Positions 54,739 to 64,000 of a stretch of 64,000 bases of DNA are shown in pieces (the stretch's first letter is position 1; the number at the start of each line of letters is the position of its first letter). This DNA comes from Ignavibacteriota bacterium (lineage in GTDB: Bacteria; Bacteroidota; Ignavibacteria; Kapaibacteriales; UBA2268), in NCBI GenBank assembly GCA_019637995.1, contig JAHBUQ010000001.1, positions 124,001 to 188,000 of the forward strand, given 5' to 3'. The notes under the pieces were generated by a model. The model saw only the letters and a program-made list of their open reading frames with translations, was not told where the DNA came from and ran no database searches. The position numbers and the translations under genes are program-made.

Positions 54739-56601
54739 ATGAAAAGATTATTATATATAATCATTTTAATTACTCTTCCCATGTATTCTCAGAATAAATG
54801 GGAAATGACACGGAATGTCAATTCAGTTCCTAAAAAGTTAGAATGTCCCGACAGTAATAACTGTTTTGTTACTGTACAATTTGGTGAAAACTGGACAAAT
54901 TATCAAGCTATTTATAAATCTGAAGACCAGGGTAATAGTTGGTATTTATTAAGTAAATTTGAGAATAATTTATATAGTTCAGACATGAGCTGTCCGGATA
55001 GTTCAAGTATATTCTTAACTTTTAAATATACTGATACGATATTAAAATCAACCAATTCAGGTCAGGAATTTGACATAATAAATACAGCTCTCGGCAATAA
55101 TGAATATATATCAATGTATAATCATCAAATTGGCGTTGCTACAGATGACCGTGTCAAAATCACCAAAGACGGTTGGGAAACTTATAAAACCTTTCGTCTT
55201 GATACATCTTTCGGTAAATTGTTGTCATATAGAAATCCCGTAATGGTGAATGACTCAATTCTATATGTAACGGTAGGCAAAGGAGGTGTAAATATATTGC
55301 AACTCAATATCAATACATTAGAGTATTCATTATATAAGGTTGATGTGAATTCATTTTACTCAGGCAATCTTTGCAAGGTTACTGAAAAATTATTTTTCAT
55401 TTGCGGTTGGAGTAATGATATTGCAGGAGGTTCTTGTAGAGATGCGATATATAAAAGCACGGACGGAGGCAAGCACTGGCGAAGAGTATTGGATTTGTAT
55501 TCAGATGACCCAAAATTCAATAGTCGAATGAGCCCATTCGGTTTACAAAGTATCGCATTTAAGGATAGTCTGATAGGAATAGCAGTAGGTCAGTTCGGCA
55601 AAATTGTATATACTTATGATGGTGGCGAGTCATGGACTTATGAAAAACCTGATATGGATACACCGGCAACCATGATGGTACGATATGCCGGCTCGGTACC
55701 AATTATAGCAACATTTTTTGGACATTTATTCCGCATGGTAGAAGATAATTTAGCACCTGGTATTGAGGACATATATACAATAAGCGGTAGAGTTTGGGAA
55801 GGAGATAAAGGTCAGCCCAATATACCTATTTTTCTTGGTTATCGTGTAACAATGACAGATGCTGATGGTTACTATAAATTTACCCGTCTAAAAAAAGGTT
55901 CATACACAGTTAAAGCAATGAACAAATATCATGATAATCCTTTATCAAAATTTTACTACAAACCTTTTGACTATACACCTTTGCAGTATGATATAGAGCT
56001 TACCCACGATACGAGTGGTTTCGATTTTAATGCAACTGATTTACGCACATACCATACTATAAGCGGCTATGTAGTTGATACAGACGGCAAAGGTATGGCA
56101 GATATTGATGTCAGATTTGCCCGGTCAGTACTAACCCCTGACGGTTTAGGTCTTGCAGACACAACAACAAAAACCGACATATCAGGCAAATTTGAATTCC
56201 TGAATATAGAATCTTATAAAACCTGGGACATCACCCCTGTAGATGATAATTTCAAGTTTTCACCATTAAAGCATACAGTCCGGCTTATAAGTAACGATTC
56301 AACCGATTTGAAATTTACGGGTACACCAACTACCAGCGTTTGGGAGAGTTGTAAGGATAGTCGAATTGTAGTAAGCCCCAACCCCGCAAGTGATTTTATT
56401 ACAATTTCTATCCCTGAAATCAACCATAGGGTTAACCCTATGGTTGATAAAGTGCAAATATTCGATATGCTTGGATTAGAGGTTTTATCTGTAGGGATAG
56501 GGCTTGACCTGTCCACACAGAAAATTGATGTTTCTCATCTCCCCGCAGGCGTGTATTTCATCCGTATTGGCAATATGGTAGAGAAGTTTGTGAAGATGTA
56601 A
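54739..56601 (+). CDS. T9SS-exported YCF48/sortilin-like protein, copy 2
   Basis: The 620-residue protein has the same architecture as copy 1: signal peptide, BNR/YCF48-like propeller (IYKSEDQGNSW, IYKSTDGGKHWRRV, GQFGKIVYTYDGGESW), two regulatory-like domains and a type A T9SS tail. The propeller differs from copy 1 at many positions, notably around residues 115-240, while the last about 190 residues are almost identical. It is likely surface-exposed; ligand unknown. Confidence 0.88.
   Translation: MKRLLYIIILITLPMYSQNKWEMTRNVNSVPKKLECPDSNNCFVTVQFGENWTNYQAIYKSEDQGNSWYLLSKFENNLYSSDMSCPDSSSIFLTFKYTDTILKSTNSGQEFDIINTALGNNEYISMYNHQIGVATDDRVKITKDGWETYKTFRLDTSFGKLLSYRNPVMVNDSILYVTVGKGGVNILQLNINTLEYSLYKVDVNSFYSGNLCKVTEKLFFICGWSNDIAGGSCRDAIYKSTDGGKHWRRVLDLYSDDPKFNSRMSPFGLQSIAFKDSLIGIAVGQFGKIVYTYDGGESWTYEKPDMDTPATMMVRYAGSVPIIATFFGHLFRMVEDNLAPGIEDIYTISGRVWEGDKGQPNIPIFLGYRVTMTDADGYYKFTRLKKGSYTVKAMNKYHDNPLSKFYYKPFDYTPLQYDIELTHDTSGFDFNATDLRTYHTISGYVVDTDGKGMADIDVRFARSVLTPDGLGLADTTTKTDISGKFEFLNIESYKTWDITPVDDNFKFSPLKHTVRLISNDSTDLKFTGTPTTSVWESCKDSRIVVSPNPASDFITISIPEINHRVNPMVDKVQIFDMLGLEVLSVGIGLDLSTQKIDVSHLPAGVYFIRIGNMVEKFVKM
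56041..56558 (+). repeat. near-identical tract, copy 2 (with 53972-54489)
   Basis: This is the partner of the tract in copy 1, including the 30-bp palindrome at 56419-56448. Downstream flanks differ: this gene lacks the orphan tail fragment found behind copy 1. Confidence 0.85.
56419..56448. repeat. 30-bp perfect palindrome inside coding sequence, copy 2
   Basis: It is identical to the palindrome at 54350-54379 and lies in the same reading frame of the sorting tail. Confidence 0.85.
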
Positions 56602-56769
56602 TTCTGATACAATCATCTGGTATTTAAAATAAAATAAAAATTATCCTAACTTAGCCAAGATTTTACTATGTTAAGAATTAATTAATAATTAATTAATTAC
56701 ATTATTTAATAAAATACTTGAAGTATTGCAGCGTGTCATTTTTTTTTCAAACAAATTTGAATTTATGAA

Positions 56770-58350
56770 ATGAAATATTTTTTGATACTCATAGCTTTAA
56801 TTGTATTTAATCAACCCTTTATTTTTGCAGATGAATTAACTGCAAAGGGTTTTGTTTTCGAAGATTTGAACGGAAACGGGAAGAAAGATTCCCAAGAAAA
56901 AGGAATATCAGATGTTTCTGTATCTAATGGACTAATTGTTGTTCAAACAAATGCAGATGGATATTATGAAATACCAATTAAACGCGGAGATATAATATTT
57001 GTAATTAAGCCGGCTGAATATTCTTATCCTGTAAATAGTCTGAATTTCCCACAATTCCACTATATATACAAACCTGATGGCTCACCTGATTTAAAGTATC
57101 CCGGCACGAAACCAACCGGAAAGCTACCTAAATCAATTAATTTCCCGCTTTCAAAGATTAAATATTCCGATGAATTCAGTATTGCAGTATTTTCAGACCC
57201 GCAACTTTTCAATAAAAAGCAATCTGAGTATTATTCTTCGGATATTGTTCAGGATTTTGTAAAAAGTGTCTTTAACTGCGATTTTGGAGTTACTCTCGGC
57301 GATATGGTTAATGATAAGCTCGAGCTACTTGAATATCTGAATAATGAAACAGCTAAGGCAGGAATTCCCTGGTTCCATGTTGCAGGTAATCATGATTTGA
57401 ATTTTGATGTTGAGAATCCCTCAAATGCAACAGAAACATTCGAAAGTATCTATGGACCCGCAAATTATGCGTTCAACCATGGCAAAGTTCATTTTATAGT
57501 TTTAAATGATGTCATTTATCCCAATAATTTTACAAGTCATAAATATATAGGTGGCTTGAGAGAAGAGCAATTACAATTTCTAATAAATAATCTCAAATTT
57601 GTTCCAAAGGATAAACTGATTGTACTTATGATGCACATTCCGATTTATAACGAGAGTGAATGGGGAGAAACTTTCCTTCAAAATAGTCGCAATATTCTCT
57701 TTAATATTTTAAGTGATTATGACTTTACTTTGTCTCTTTCAGGTCATACTCACACACAGCGTCATTATTTCTTTACTGATAAAGAAGGATGGCTGAATTC
57801 AAATCATCATCATCATTATACAGTCGGTACAGCATCAGGAGACTGGTGGTCAGGCAGTTCTAATCTGAAAGGTACTCCTGAATCAATTATGAGAGATGGA
57901 ACACCTAATGGATATAATATTATTAAATTTGAGGGTAATAAATACTTTTATGAATACAAATCTGCATCTTATCCAAATGATTACAGAATAAGAATTCACG
58001 CACCCTCAAAAGTAAAAGCCAATATTTATAATGGTGGAGATATTTATGTTAATTTCTTTCAAGGTTGCGAAAAAGATACAGTTGAATATCAAATCAATAA
58101 TGGTGAGTGGATTAATATGAGATATTCAATCGAATTTGACCCATACATTTGCAATATACGCAGCCAGTGGGACAGCCCGCAAATTCCGGATGGAGACCGT
58201 CCATCAGCACCGGCAAATTCAAGACACATCTGGAAAGCAAGACTATCTACCAAGCTGCCTGTTGGAGTGCATGCAATTAATGTTCGGGTCAGAGATTGGC
58301 TTGGAAGAGTTTATACACAAAATAGAAAATTTGAAGTAATTGAGAAATAA
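56770..58350 (+). CDS. secreted calcineurin-like phosphoesterase
   Basis: The 526-residue protein has a signal peptide, an N-terminal SdrD-like/beta-sandwich domain (VFEDLNGNGKKDSQEKGISD, about 20-130), a metallophosphoesterase core (VFSDPQLF, VTLGDMVND, VAGNHDLNF, MMHIPIYN, LSGHTHTQ; about 140-360) and a C-terminal beta-rich domain. All metal ligands are intact. The N- and C-terminal extensions match the calcineurin family with MetallophosN/C domains. It has no T9SS tail and is probably periplasmic or released. Confidence 0.9.
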   Translation: MKYFLILIALIVFNQPFIFADELTAKGFVFEDLNGNGKKDSQEKGISDVSVSNGLIVVQTNADGYYEIPIKRGDIIFVIKPAEYSYPVNSLNFPQFHYIYKPDGSPDLKYPGTKPTGKLPKSINFPLSKIKYSDEFSIAVFSDPQLFNKKQSEYYSSDIVQDFVKSVFNCDFGVTLGDMVNDKLELLEYLNNETAKAGIPWFHVAGNHDLNFDVENPSNATETFESIYGPANYAFNHGKVHFIVLNDVIYPNNFTSHKYIGGLREEQLQFLINNLKFVPKDKLIVLMMHIPIYNESEWGETFLQNSRNILFNILSDYDFTLSLSGHTHTQRHYFFTDKEGWLNSNHHHHYTVGTASGDWWSGSSNLKGTPESIMRDGTPNGYNIIKFEGNKYFYEYKSASYPNDYRIRIHAPSKVKANIYNGGDIYVNFFQGCEKDTVEYQINNGEWINMRYSIEFDPYICNIRSQWDSPQIPDGDRPSAPANSRHIWKARLSTKLPVGVHAINVRVRDWLGRVYTQNRKFEVIEK

Positions 58351-58403
58351 TTGTGTATCAGAATACTTGAACTAAATATTTTTTTTGAATTTGTATTGTT
58401 TTT

Positions 58404-58457
58404 ACCGGTTTATTCGTCATTATAATTTTAAAAACTAATATGGATAAACCGGTTTAT
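58404..58457. promoter_or_regulatory. operator-like repeat pair overlapping a start codon
   Basis: A 14-bp perfect palindrome, ATAAACCGGTTTAT (58444-58457), runs into the ATG at 58456, and ACCGGTTTAT recurs at 58404-58413. The centres lie about 44 bp apart. It may be a repressor site pair, or the two may form a 10-bp hairpin. Confidence 0.4.
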
Positions 58458-59088
58458 GAATAAATATTTTAAATTTTCAGTTGCTATTCTGACAATTGCA
58501 ATAATTGCTTTTAGCTGGCAGTCTTGTGCAGTATTAAAGGATGTAACTAATACACTTGCCGATATCGGAAAGTTGAAATTTAAACTGGACAATGTTTCTA
58601 ATATGTCTGTTTCAGGAATTGACTTTTCCAATAAAAAAACTTTCAGCGATGTTACAACAAGTGATGTACTAAAGCTAACAAGTGCTTTTGCAACTAAAAA
58701 ATTCCCTGCAAGATTCAATCTTAATGTTTTAGCTCAAAATCCAAACGACGGTACTGCCGGCACTAAAAAGACAAATGCAATAATTCAATCGCTTGACTAT
58801 AGATTAATTATCGATGATGTCAGTACTATTACTGGTGATATCAGCGGTGAAATTACTGTACCCGGTTCAGGGCAGGCAACTATGATACCCCTTGGAATGG
58901 AACTTGATTTATACAAGTTTTTTGGTAATCGCGGTTACGAAAGTATTGTTAACCTTGCTCTTGCTATAGGTGGCTTAAACGGATCTCCAGCAAAAATTAA
59001 ACTTGATGTTAAGCCCACAGTCAGAACTGCTATTGGTCCAATGACATATCCGGGCAGACTTACAGTAGTTGACCAGGAATGGAGATAA
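58456..59088 (+). CDS. lipoprotein, LEA14-like beta-sandwich
   Basis: The 210-residue protein has a lipoprotein signal (lipobox WQSC, Cys24) and a mature part whose NLNVLAQNPNDGTAGT pattern resembles the LEA14/WHy-type domain (strand, Asn-Pro-Asn, strand). Some LEA14-like proteins in bacteria bind or protect lipids or membranes; here function is unknown. It precedes the GH57 gene by 39 bp. Confidence 0.65.
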   Translation: MNKYFKFSVAILTIAIIAFSWQSCAVLKDVTNTLADIGKLKFKLDNVSNMSVSGIDFSNKKTFSDVTTSDVLKLTSAFATKKFPARFNLNVLAQNPNDGTAGTKKTNAIIQSLDYRLIIDDVSTITGDISGEITVPGSGQATMIPLGMELDLYKFFGNRGYESIVNLALAIGGLNGSPAKIKLDVKPTVRTAIGPMTYPGRLTVVDQEWR

Positions 59089-59127
59089 TCTTTAAACCGT
59101 TTTACTAACAATTCAATCCCTTTATAA

Positions 59128-61188
59128 ATGAAAAAATTAAAAGTTGCGTTTCTATGGCATCAGCATCAGCCTTATTACAAGTTGGGTGAAGAGTTCATTT
59201 TGCCTTGGGTTCTTCTTCACGGCACAAAAGATTATTTTGATATTCCGGAGGTGCTGTATGAATTTCCCAATATTAAACAGACTTTTAATTTTGCGCCTTC
59301 GCTAAGTCTCCAAATAGATGAATATATTACAGGTAATACTAAAGATAATGTTCAAAGATTGACAGCAATTGATAGTGAATCTCTCAATATTGATGAAAAA
59401 AAAGAAATAATTGAATATTTCTTTCACGCCAATTATGAAAACATGATCTCTCCATACCCAAGATACAAAGAATTATTCGATTGGTCAAGAAATAAGGATT
59501 ATGCGGTACATAATTTCTCAGCTCAGGATTGGCTTGATTTGCAGGTATGGTATAATCTAACATGGTTTGGATATTTTTCATCCAAGTCAGGATTAGTCAG
59601 GCAATTATTTGAAAAGGGGAGAGGTTTTACAGAAATTGAGAAAAAATCTTTGCAAAATGAGCAAAATGATATTCTAAAAAAAATTAATTATCAATATCGT
59701 AAATTATACGAGCTTGGACAGATAGAATTATCTTGCTCTCCAATGTATCATCCGATTTTACCACTTTTGATTAATTCTGATGCGGCCCATGAATCCAGAC
59801 CAAATCAGCCACTTCCCACTCCGATTTTCAATTTTCCGGAAGATGCTTCACTTCAAATGAAACTCGGACTTGAATATTTCAAACAAACCTTTGATTATTA
59901 TCCAAACGGAGTTTGGCCCTCGGAGGGTTCGGTTTCTGATGATGTGCTGGAGCTTATGATTGAAAACAATGTCAAATGGATTGCCACAGATGAAAAAGTA
60001 CTTGAAAACTCAATCAAAGATGGACATTATTTACCGACAGAGAAATTTTTTCCAAGAAAGTATGTGATGAAAAATGGTGAAATAACAGTATATTTTCGTG
60101 ATCATTTTTTATCTGACCGAATTGGATTTGAATATTCAAAATGGAATGAATTTGATGCCGCAAATGATTTTATGCATCATTTGAGAAGTATCAGAAGTGA
60201 AATTATCAAAAATCACGGGGAAGTTGCTCTTGATTCAGCATGTGTATCTGTTATACTCGATGGTGAAAATTGCTGGGAGTATTACAAGGATAACGGAATA
60301 CCATTTTTGAGGTCTCTTTTTGGTCTTTTGACACATTCAGATGTGATTGAAACTGTTAAATTTTCGGATATAATCGAAGGTGGCAATTTTCTGAATCCGC
60401 TGAGTCATATTTTTGCTGGCTCATGGATAAATTCAAACTTCGATATATGGATAGGTCACAAAGATGATATCAAAGCATGGGATTTACTGAGTAAAGCAAG
60501 ACATGAATTAAGGAGAAATTCAGACAGACTGAATCCTGTTCAATACGAAAGAGCACTTCATTCACTCTTGATTGCTGAGGGTTCCGATTGGTTCTGGTGG
60601 TATGGACCCGAGCATCAAACCGTAAATAAACCTGACTTTGATAAGCTTTTCAGGCACTATATCGGGGAAGCATATAGGGCAATGAATCTTCAAGTTCCCG
60701 AGGATGTCCTCATGCCTGTCGAATTGATTGAAGAAAGAGATGCAGAAATGACGCCCAAGTTGCAAATAAACAAGGTTTGCATTAATGATTTAAACCTTGA
60801 ACTTGACAAAGCTGGTTATATTCCTTTTAATACTGAACTAAGTGCAATGCACAGAATTGGTGATTTTCTTGATTCGATAAATTACGGTAATGACAACAAT
60901 TATATATATATCAAATTAAATTCTAATAATATTTTGCCTGAAAACTATCAAATTAAACTGATATTTCCACCTCAGAATAAGGAAATATTCATTTCAGAAA
61001 ATAATTTTTCATCCGAAATTAGAAAATGTGGTATTGTCAGAAATTCAGATTTTATTATTATTATAATTCCTATATCAGAATTTAGTCATAATACGAACTT
61101 ATTGATTGAAACCAATACAAGCAATGTACATAATCAATATCCAAAAAATCAAACGTTCAATCTAACCATAATCAAAGAATCCAAATAG
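59128..61188 (+). CDS. glycoside hydrolase family 57 protein
   Basis: The 686-residue protein is GH57: HQHQPYY at the start, Glu266 in GVWPSEGSVSDD (expected nucleophile) and Asp378 in VILDGENCWEYY (expected acid/base), then a helical domain with EGSDWFWWYG and a C-terminal extension of about 130 residues. Members act on alpha-glucans such as glycogen or starch-like polymers. No signal peptide is present, so it is cytoplasmic and suggests alpha-glucan turnover. Confidence 0.9.
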   Translation: MKKLKVAFLWHQHQPYYKLGEEFILPWVLLHGTKDYFDIPEVLYEFPNIKQTFNFAPSLSLQIDEYITGNTKDNVQRLTAIDSESLNIDEKKEIIEYFFHANYENMISPYPRYKELFDWSRNKDYAVHNFSAQDWLDLQVWYNLTWFGYFSSKSGLVRQLFEKGRGFTEIEKKSLQNEQNDILKKINYQYRKLYELGQIELSCSPMYHPILPLLINSDAAHESRPNQPLPTPIFNFPEDASLQMKLGLEYFKQTFDYYPNGVWPSEGSVSDDVLELMIENNVKWIATDEKVLENSIKDGHYLPTEKFFPRKYVMKNGEITVYFRDHFLSDRIGFEYSKWNEFDAANDFMHHLRSIRSEIIKNHGEVALDSACVSVILDGENCWEYYKDNGIPFLRSLFGLLTHSDVIETVKFSDIIEGGNFLNPLSHIFAGSWINSNFDIWIGHKDDIKAWDLLSKARHELRRNSDRLNPVQYERALHSLLIAEGSDWFWWYGPEHQTVNKPDFDKLFRHYIGEAYRAMNLQVPEDVLMPVELIEERDAEMTPKLQINKVCINDLNLELDKAGYIPFNTELSAMHRIGDFLDSINYGNDNNYIYIKLNSNNILPENYQIKLIFPPQNKEIFISENNFSSEIRKCGIVRNSDFIIIIIPISEFSHNTNLLIETNTSNVHNQYPKNQTFNLTIIKESK

Positions 61189-61191
61189 CGT

Positions 61192-61830
61192 ATGAATAGA
61201 AAACTTTTCTTTGGAATAACACTAGCAGCAATTTTCTGGTTTATTATGTTTTCGATAAGTCTTGATTTTACCAAGCTGGTACATTATAATTATTTTTGGT
61301 ATGCAATGACTTTCTCGACACTAACACTGACTGCATATTCACTTGTAATTCAAAAAGGAAAACTGAAAGAATTATTCGAATTTAAATGGAAATATATCTG
61401 GATTGGAATAATACATGCAATATTGCTTTATTTGCTATCCAGATTCGGGATGTGGCTTCTTGTTTATATGTTTGACTGGGCTGCTCCTCAGATTGAGGCA
61501 ATTTATCAAACAAGGAATCAAGCAAGTCCATACTTTATCGGAGCACTTCTTTTTTTCTTAATTGCACCCGCCGAAGAAATATTTTGGAGAGGATATGTGC
61601 AGGATAGTTTTTTGATTAAATTCGGCAAAAGAAATGGAACAATGATTGCAATTTTTCTATATTCTTTTGTACATATCTGGGCTTTGAATCCATTGCTTTT
61701 ACTGGCTGCTTTAGTGCTTGGAATACACTGGAGCATAATGTATACTAAATTTGGAACTCTTACTCCCGGAATAGTATCACATGCTGTATGGGATTGTTTG
61801 ATTTTTGTTATTTTTCCGGTAAACATATAA
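61192..61830 (+). CDS. CPBP-family intramembrane protease
   Basis: The 212-residue membrane protein has six to seven helices and the CPBP (Rce1-like) motifs: APAEEIFWRGYVQ (Glu-Glu-x3-Arg), SFVHIWALNP and HAVWD. It is a putative glutamic intramembrane endopeptidase. It starts 3 bp after the GH57 stop, so the two are cotranscribed. Confidence 0.9.
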   Translation: MNRKLFFGITLAAIFWFIMFSISLDFTKLVHYNYFWYAMTFSTLTLTAYSLVIQKGKLKELFEFKWKYIWIGIIHAILLYLLSRFGMWLLVYMFDWAAPQIEAIYQTRNQASPYFIGALLFFLIAPAEEIFWRGYVQDSFLIKFGKRNGTMIAIFLYSFVHIWALNPLLLLAALVLGIHWSIMYTKFGTLTPGIVSHAVWDCLIFVIFPVNI

Positions 61831-61841
61831 TTTTGTAAATA

Positions 61842-61874
61842 TTTGCATATTTTAGTTTTTTTTAATTATATTTG
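61842..61874 (+). promoter_or_regulatory. predicted promoter of the PAS sensor gene
   Basis: TTTG (61842-61845) and TATATTTG (61867-61874) have a 21-bp spacer. The predicted leader to ATG 61961 is about 80 nt. Confidence 0.6.
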
Positions 61875-61960
61875 TATATGAAAATTTTGTAAATTTACAA
61901 TCAATATATTTTATTTGTTTTTTATTTTCATTATGTTTAGCTAAATAAAAAGAGCAATTG

Positions 61961-64000
61961 ATGAACGAAAAAGAATTGGACGAAATCAGACAAAAAGCTT
62001 TGGAAATACTTCGCACAAAAAGTGTAAATCTTAAGCATGAAGATATATCATTAAACTCTATTATTGAAGAGTTAAGCGTATATAAAATCGAATTAGAACT
62101 TCAGAACGAACAACTCATGGTCGCAAATGAGCAACTCTACAAAGAACAGCAAAGATTTAAAAACTTATTTGACAATTCGCCTGTTGGAAATTTAATCATA
62201 GATTCCGATTACAACATCATTGAAGTTAGTCGTAATGCTGCTAAGATTCTGGAGGGATTCAGAGAACAATTGGTTGGCAAGGACATCAGATATTTCATAA
62301 AAAAAAACTATCAGGATGCTTTTTACTTAAAAATTAATTCCTTGAGTAACACAACTAATGCTGATCTCGAACTTACAATGATTGGCCTTTATGGTAAATT
62401 AGTTGATGTGAATCTAAACATAATGGAACATCCTGATGAAAAGGAAAAAAGTACTTTTTGGGTATCAATTAATGATATCAGCGATAAATTACATACTGAA
62501 AAGAAACTCCAGGAAAGTAATTCCTTGTACGAATCACTTGTTGATACGATAGAATTAGGGATATATCGCGTTGATACTAACTCAATAGTTACATTTAGCA
62601 ATAAATATTTTGCAAATCATTTCAATAAGTCAAAAGAAGAATTAATTGGCAAGCATGTAAGCGAATTATTTTCACCAGGGCTTGCTTGGAATAACGAAAT
62701 GAACAACGAGCTTTGCATAAGACTCAATCAGTCAATTTCAATAATTGAAGAGCATACTTATGAAAATTGCTATCATGAAGGTTCGATTGAGGTTTTAAGA
62801 ACTCCTTTAAAAGATAAAGATGGAAGCGTTATCGGTGTTCAGATTGTTCAATGGGATATTGCAGATCGCCTCAAAGCAGAGGAATTACTAAAGAATAATG
62901 AGTATAAATTCCGTAAACTTGTGGAAGACAGCGTTGATTTATTCTTTATACTTGATAATAAACTAAATCCTGTCTATGTTAGTTCGAATGTTCATAATTT
63001 ATTGGGTTATTCAAGTGCTGAGATTATTTCAAAAGGACTTAAGCCCCTTGTATATAAATCTGACAGACTTGTATTAGTTGAGATTTCAAATCAACTTTAT
63101 GATAATGAAACGTTAACAAAATATTACAATCTAAGACTAATTAACAAAAGTAACGAAATCAGGTGGTTTGAATTTGCTGTTACTAATTTATTTAGTGATA
63201 AAATCATTTCAGGAGTTATTGTAAATTTAAGAGATGTTACTGATAGAATTGAGTATATAAATGCTATAAGGGAAGCAGAACTTCGTTACAGGCAGTTGTT
63301 TGATTTTTTACCTGATGGAATAGTTGTTATTGACCCTGAAACTCAAACTTCTGTTGAGTTCAATGATGCAGCTTACAGCAGCTTAGGGTATACAAAAGAA
63401 GAATTTGAAAAATTGTCAATCAATGATTATGATGCAATCGAGAGCCCTGAAGAAACTAAACGAAGAATTGATTCGATAATTAAAAATGGCTTCGATGAAT
63501 TTGAAACAGTGCACAGACGTAAAGATGGCAGCCATAGACCTACTTATGTAAAAGTTAACACCGTTGAGTTAACAGGTAAGTCTTACATTTTGACACTTTT
63601 TCATGATTTGACAGATTTCAAAGAATCATTGAAAGAAAAAGATAATACAGATATTAAGTTTCGTCACTTAATAGAAAATGCATTTGACGGCATTTATCTC
63701 TTGCGGGGACGCAATTATTACTATGCTAATCAGAGTTTTTGTGATATCACAGGTTATACATTTGATGAAATAACATCAAAAGAGTTTGATTTTACCAGAT
63801 TGTTTACACCTGCGAGCAGAAATATATTCGAGGATAGATTTAGAAAAAGACATTCAGGTGAAGAAGTTGCGAATAAATTTGAAGTACAGTTAATATCAAA
63901 AGATGGAACTCCCAAATTCATAGAAATATCATCAGAAAGTCTTACAATCAATGGCGAAATTAATATCATAGGAATCGTAAGAGATATTAGTCAGAGAAAA
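61961..64000 (+). CDS. multi-PAS sensor protein, 3' end beyond window
   Basis: From ATG 61961 the frame stays open for 680 codons to the window edge, with no stop. A short coiled coil (about 1-65) is followed by five PAS domains (about 66-175, 180-300, 308-425, 430-560, 568-680), several with clear PAS/PAC ends such as LRDVTDRIEY and IIGIVRDISQR. There is no signal peptide or transmembrane helix so far, so it is cytoplasmic. The missing end is probably a histidine kinase or another signal-output domain, but this cannot be seen here. Confidence 0.85.
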   Translation, partial: MNEKELDEIRQKALEILRTKSVNLKHEDISLNSIIEELSVYKIELELQNEQLMVANEQLYKEQQRFKNLFDNSPVGNLIIDSDYNIIEVSRNAAKILEGFREQLVGKDIRYFIKKNYQDAFYLKINSLSNTTNADLELTMIGLYGKLVDVNLNIMEHPDEKEKSTFWVSINDISDKLHTEKKLQESNSLYESLVDTIELGIYRVDTNSIVTFSNKYFANHFNKSKEELIGKHVSELFSPGLAWNNEMNNELCIRLNQSISIIEEHTYENCYHEGSIEVLRTPLKDKDGSVIGVQIVQWDIADRLKAEELLKNNEYKFRKLVEDSVDLFFILDNKLNPVYVSSNVHNLLGYSSAEIISKGLKPLVYKSDRLVLVEISNQLYDNETLTKYYNLRLINKSNEIRWFEFAVTNLFSDKIISGVIVNLRDVTDRIEYINAIREAELRYRQLFDFLPDGIVVIDPETQTSVEFNDAAYSSLGYTKEEFEKLSINDYDAIESPEETKRRIDSIIKNGFDEFETVHRRKDGSHRPTYVKVNTVELTGKSYILTLFHDLTDFKESLKEKDNTDIKFRHLIENAFDGIYLLRGRNYYYANQSFCDITGYTFDEITSKEFDFTRLFTPASRNIFEDRFRKRHSGEEVANKFEVQLISKDGTPKFIEISSESLTINGEINIIGIVRDISQRK

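Noticed and set aside
1..64000. CRISPR arrays, IS elements, prophage
   Set aside because: I saw no spaced repeat array, terminal inverted repeats with a transposase, or phage structural genes.

Overview
The window is AT-rich, densely coded DNA from a Gram-negative member of the Bacteroidota/Ignavibacteria/Kapabacteria (FCB) group. The evidence is several proteins with type IX secretion (T9SS) C-terminal sorting tails, TonB-dependent receptors with carboxypeptidase-like plugs, lipopolysaccharide (Kdo-type) genes, a zapA - 6S-like RNA - rny arrangement, and promoters that fit TTTG-N19..21-TAnnTTTG. I saw no phage, integrase, IS transposase or CRISPR array. It reads as ordinary chromosome with a few accessory patches. 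The exact lineage is my inference.

Layout: 1-3.5 kb, two tandem TPR-SpoIIE phosphatases, the first cut by the window edge. 3.6-4.6 kb, a T9SS-exported Cys-rich protein. 4.7 kb, tRNA-Pro(GGG) with promoter and terminator. 4.8-9.2 kb, waaA plus an aminotransferase, a CMP-Kdo synthetase type enzyme and an iron-type alcohol dehydrogenase, together matching the 8-amino-Kdo (Kdo8N) pathway. 9.3-12.9 kb, a DUF5714 protein, class I aldolase, folP and a LON-domain protein. 13-18.4 kb, a histidine kinase, zapA, a 6S-like RNA, rny and rho.

18.8-24.8 kb is the most interesting block: a Cys-rich MerR regulator translationally coupled to a Tat-exported molybdopterin oxidoreductase, its four-cluster ferredoxin and NrfD/PsrC membrane partner, a two-gene YeeE/YedE sulfur transporter, and a membrane-anchored rhodanese-like protein. 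The last protein has no active-site cysteine and its only cysteine is the final residue of a flexible Gly-Gly-Cys tail. I read this as a polysulfide/thiosulfate respiration and sulfur-carrier module.

25-38.7 kb: an Rpn-type nuclease, a T9SS-tailed transglutaminase-like gene split by an in-frame TAA, a glycosyltransferase, and an RDD / SpoIIM / DUF4129 / DUF4350 / MoxR / DUF58 membrane-associated cluster followed by guanine deaminase. 38.8-42.9 kb (minus strand): panD - GlmU-like uridylyltransferase - gpmA, an HD-domain protein and an OmpA-like lipoprotein. 43-45.6 kb: a TPP riboswitch in front of a TonB-dependent receptor, probably for thiamine uptake. 45.7-51.5 kb: fmt, dut, a YafK-like L,D-transpeptidase-fold protein, a methyltransferase and a large TonB-type outer membrane protein.

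51.6-56.6 kb is a recently rearranged patch: a HEPN-MNT pair lies between a 61-bp relic and two tandem T9SS-exported paralogues. The paralogues share a 416-bp tract that I read as identical, including a 30-bp perfect palindrome inside the coding sequence, and an orphan sorting-tail fragment is stranded behind the first. The window ends with a phosphoesterase, a lipoprotein, a GH57 glycosidase, a CPBP protease and a multi-PAS sensor cut by the right edge.
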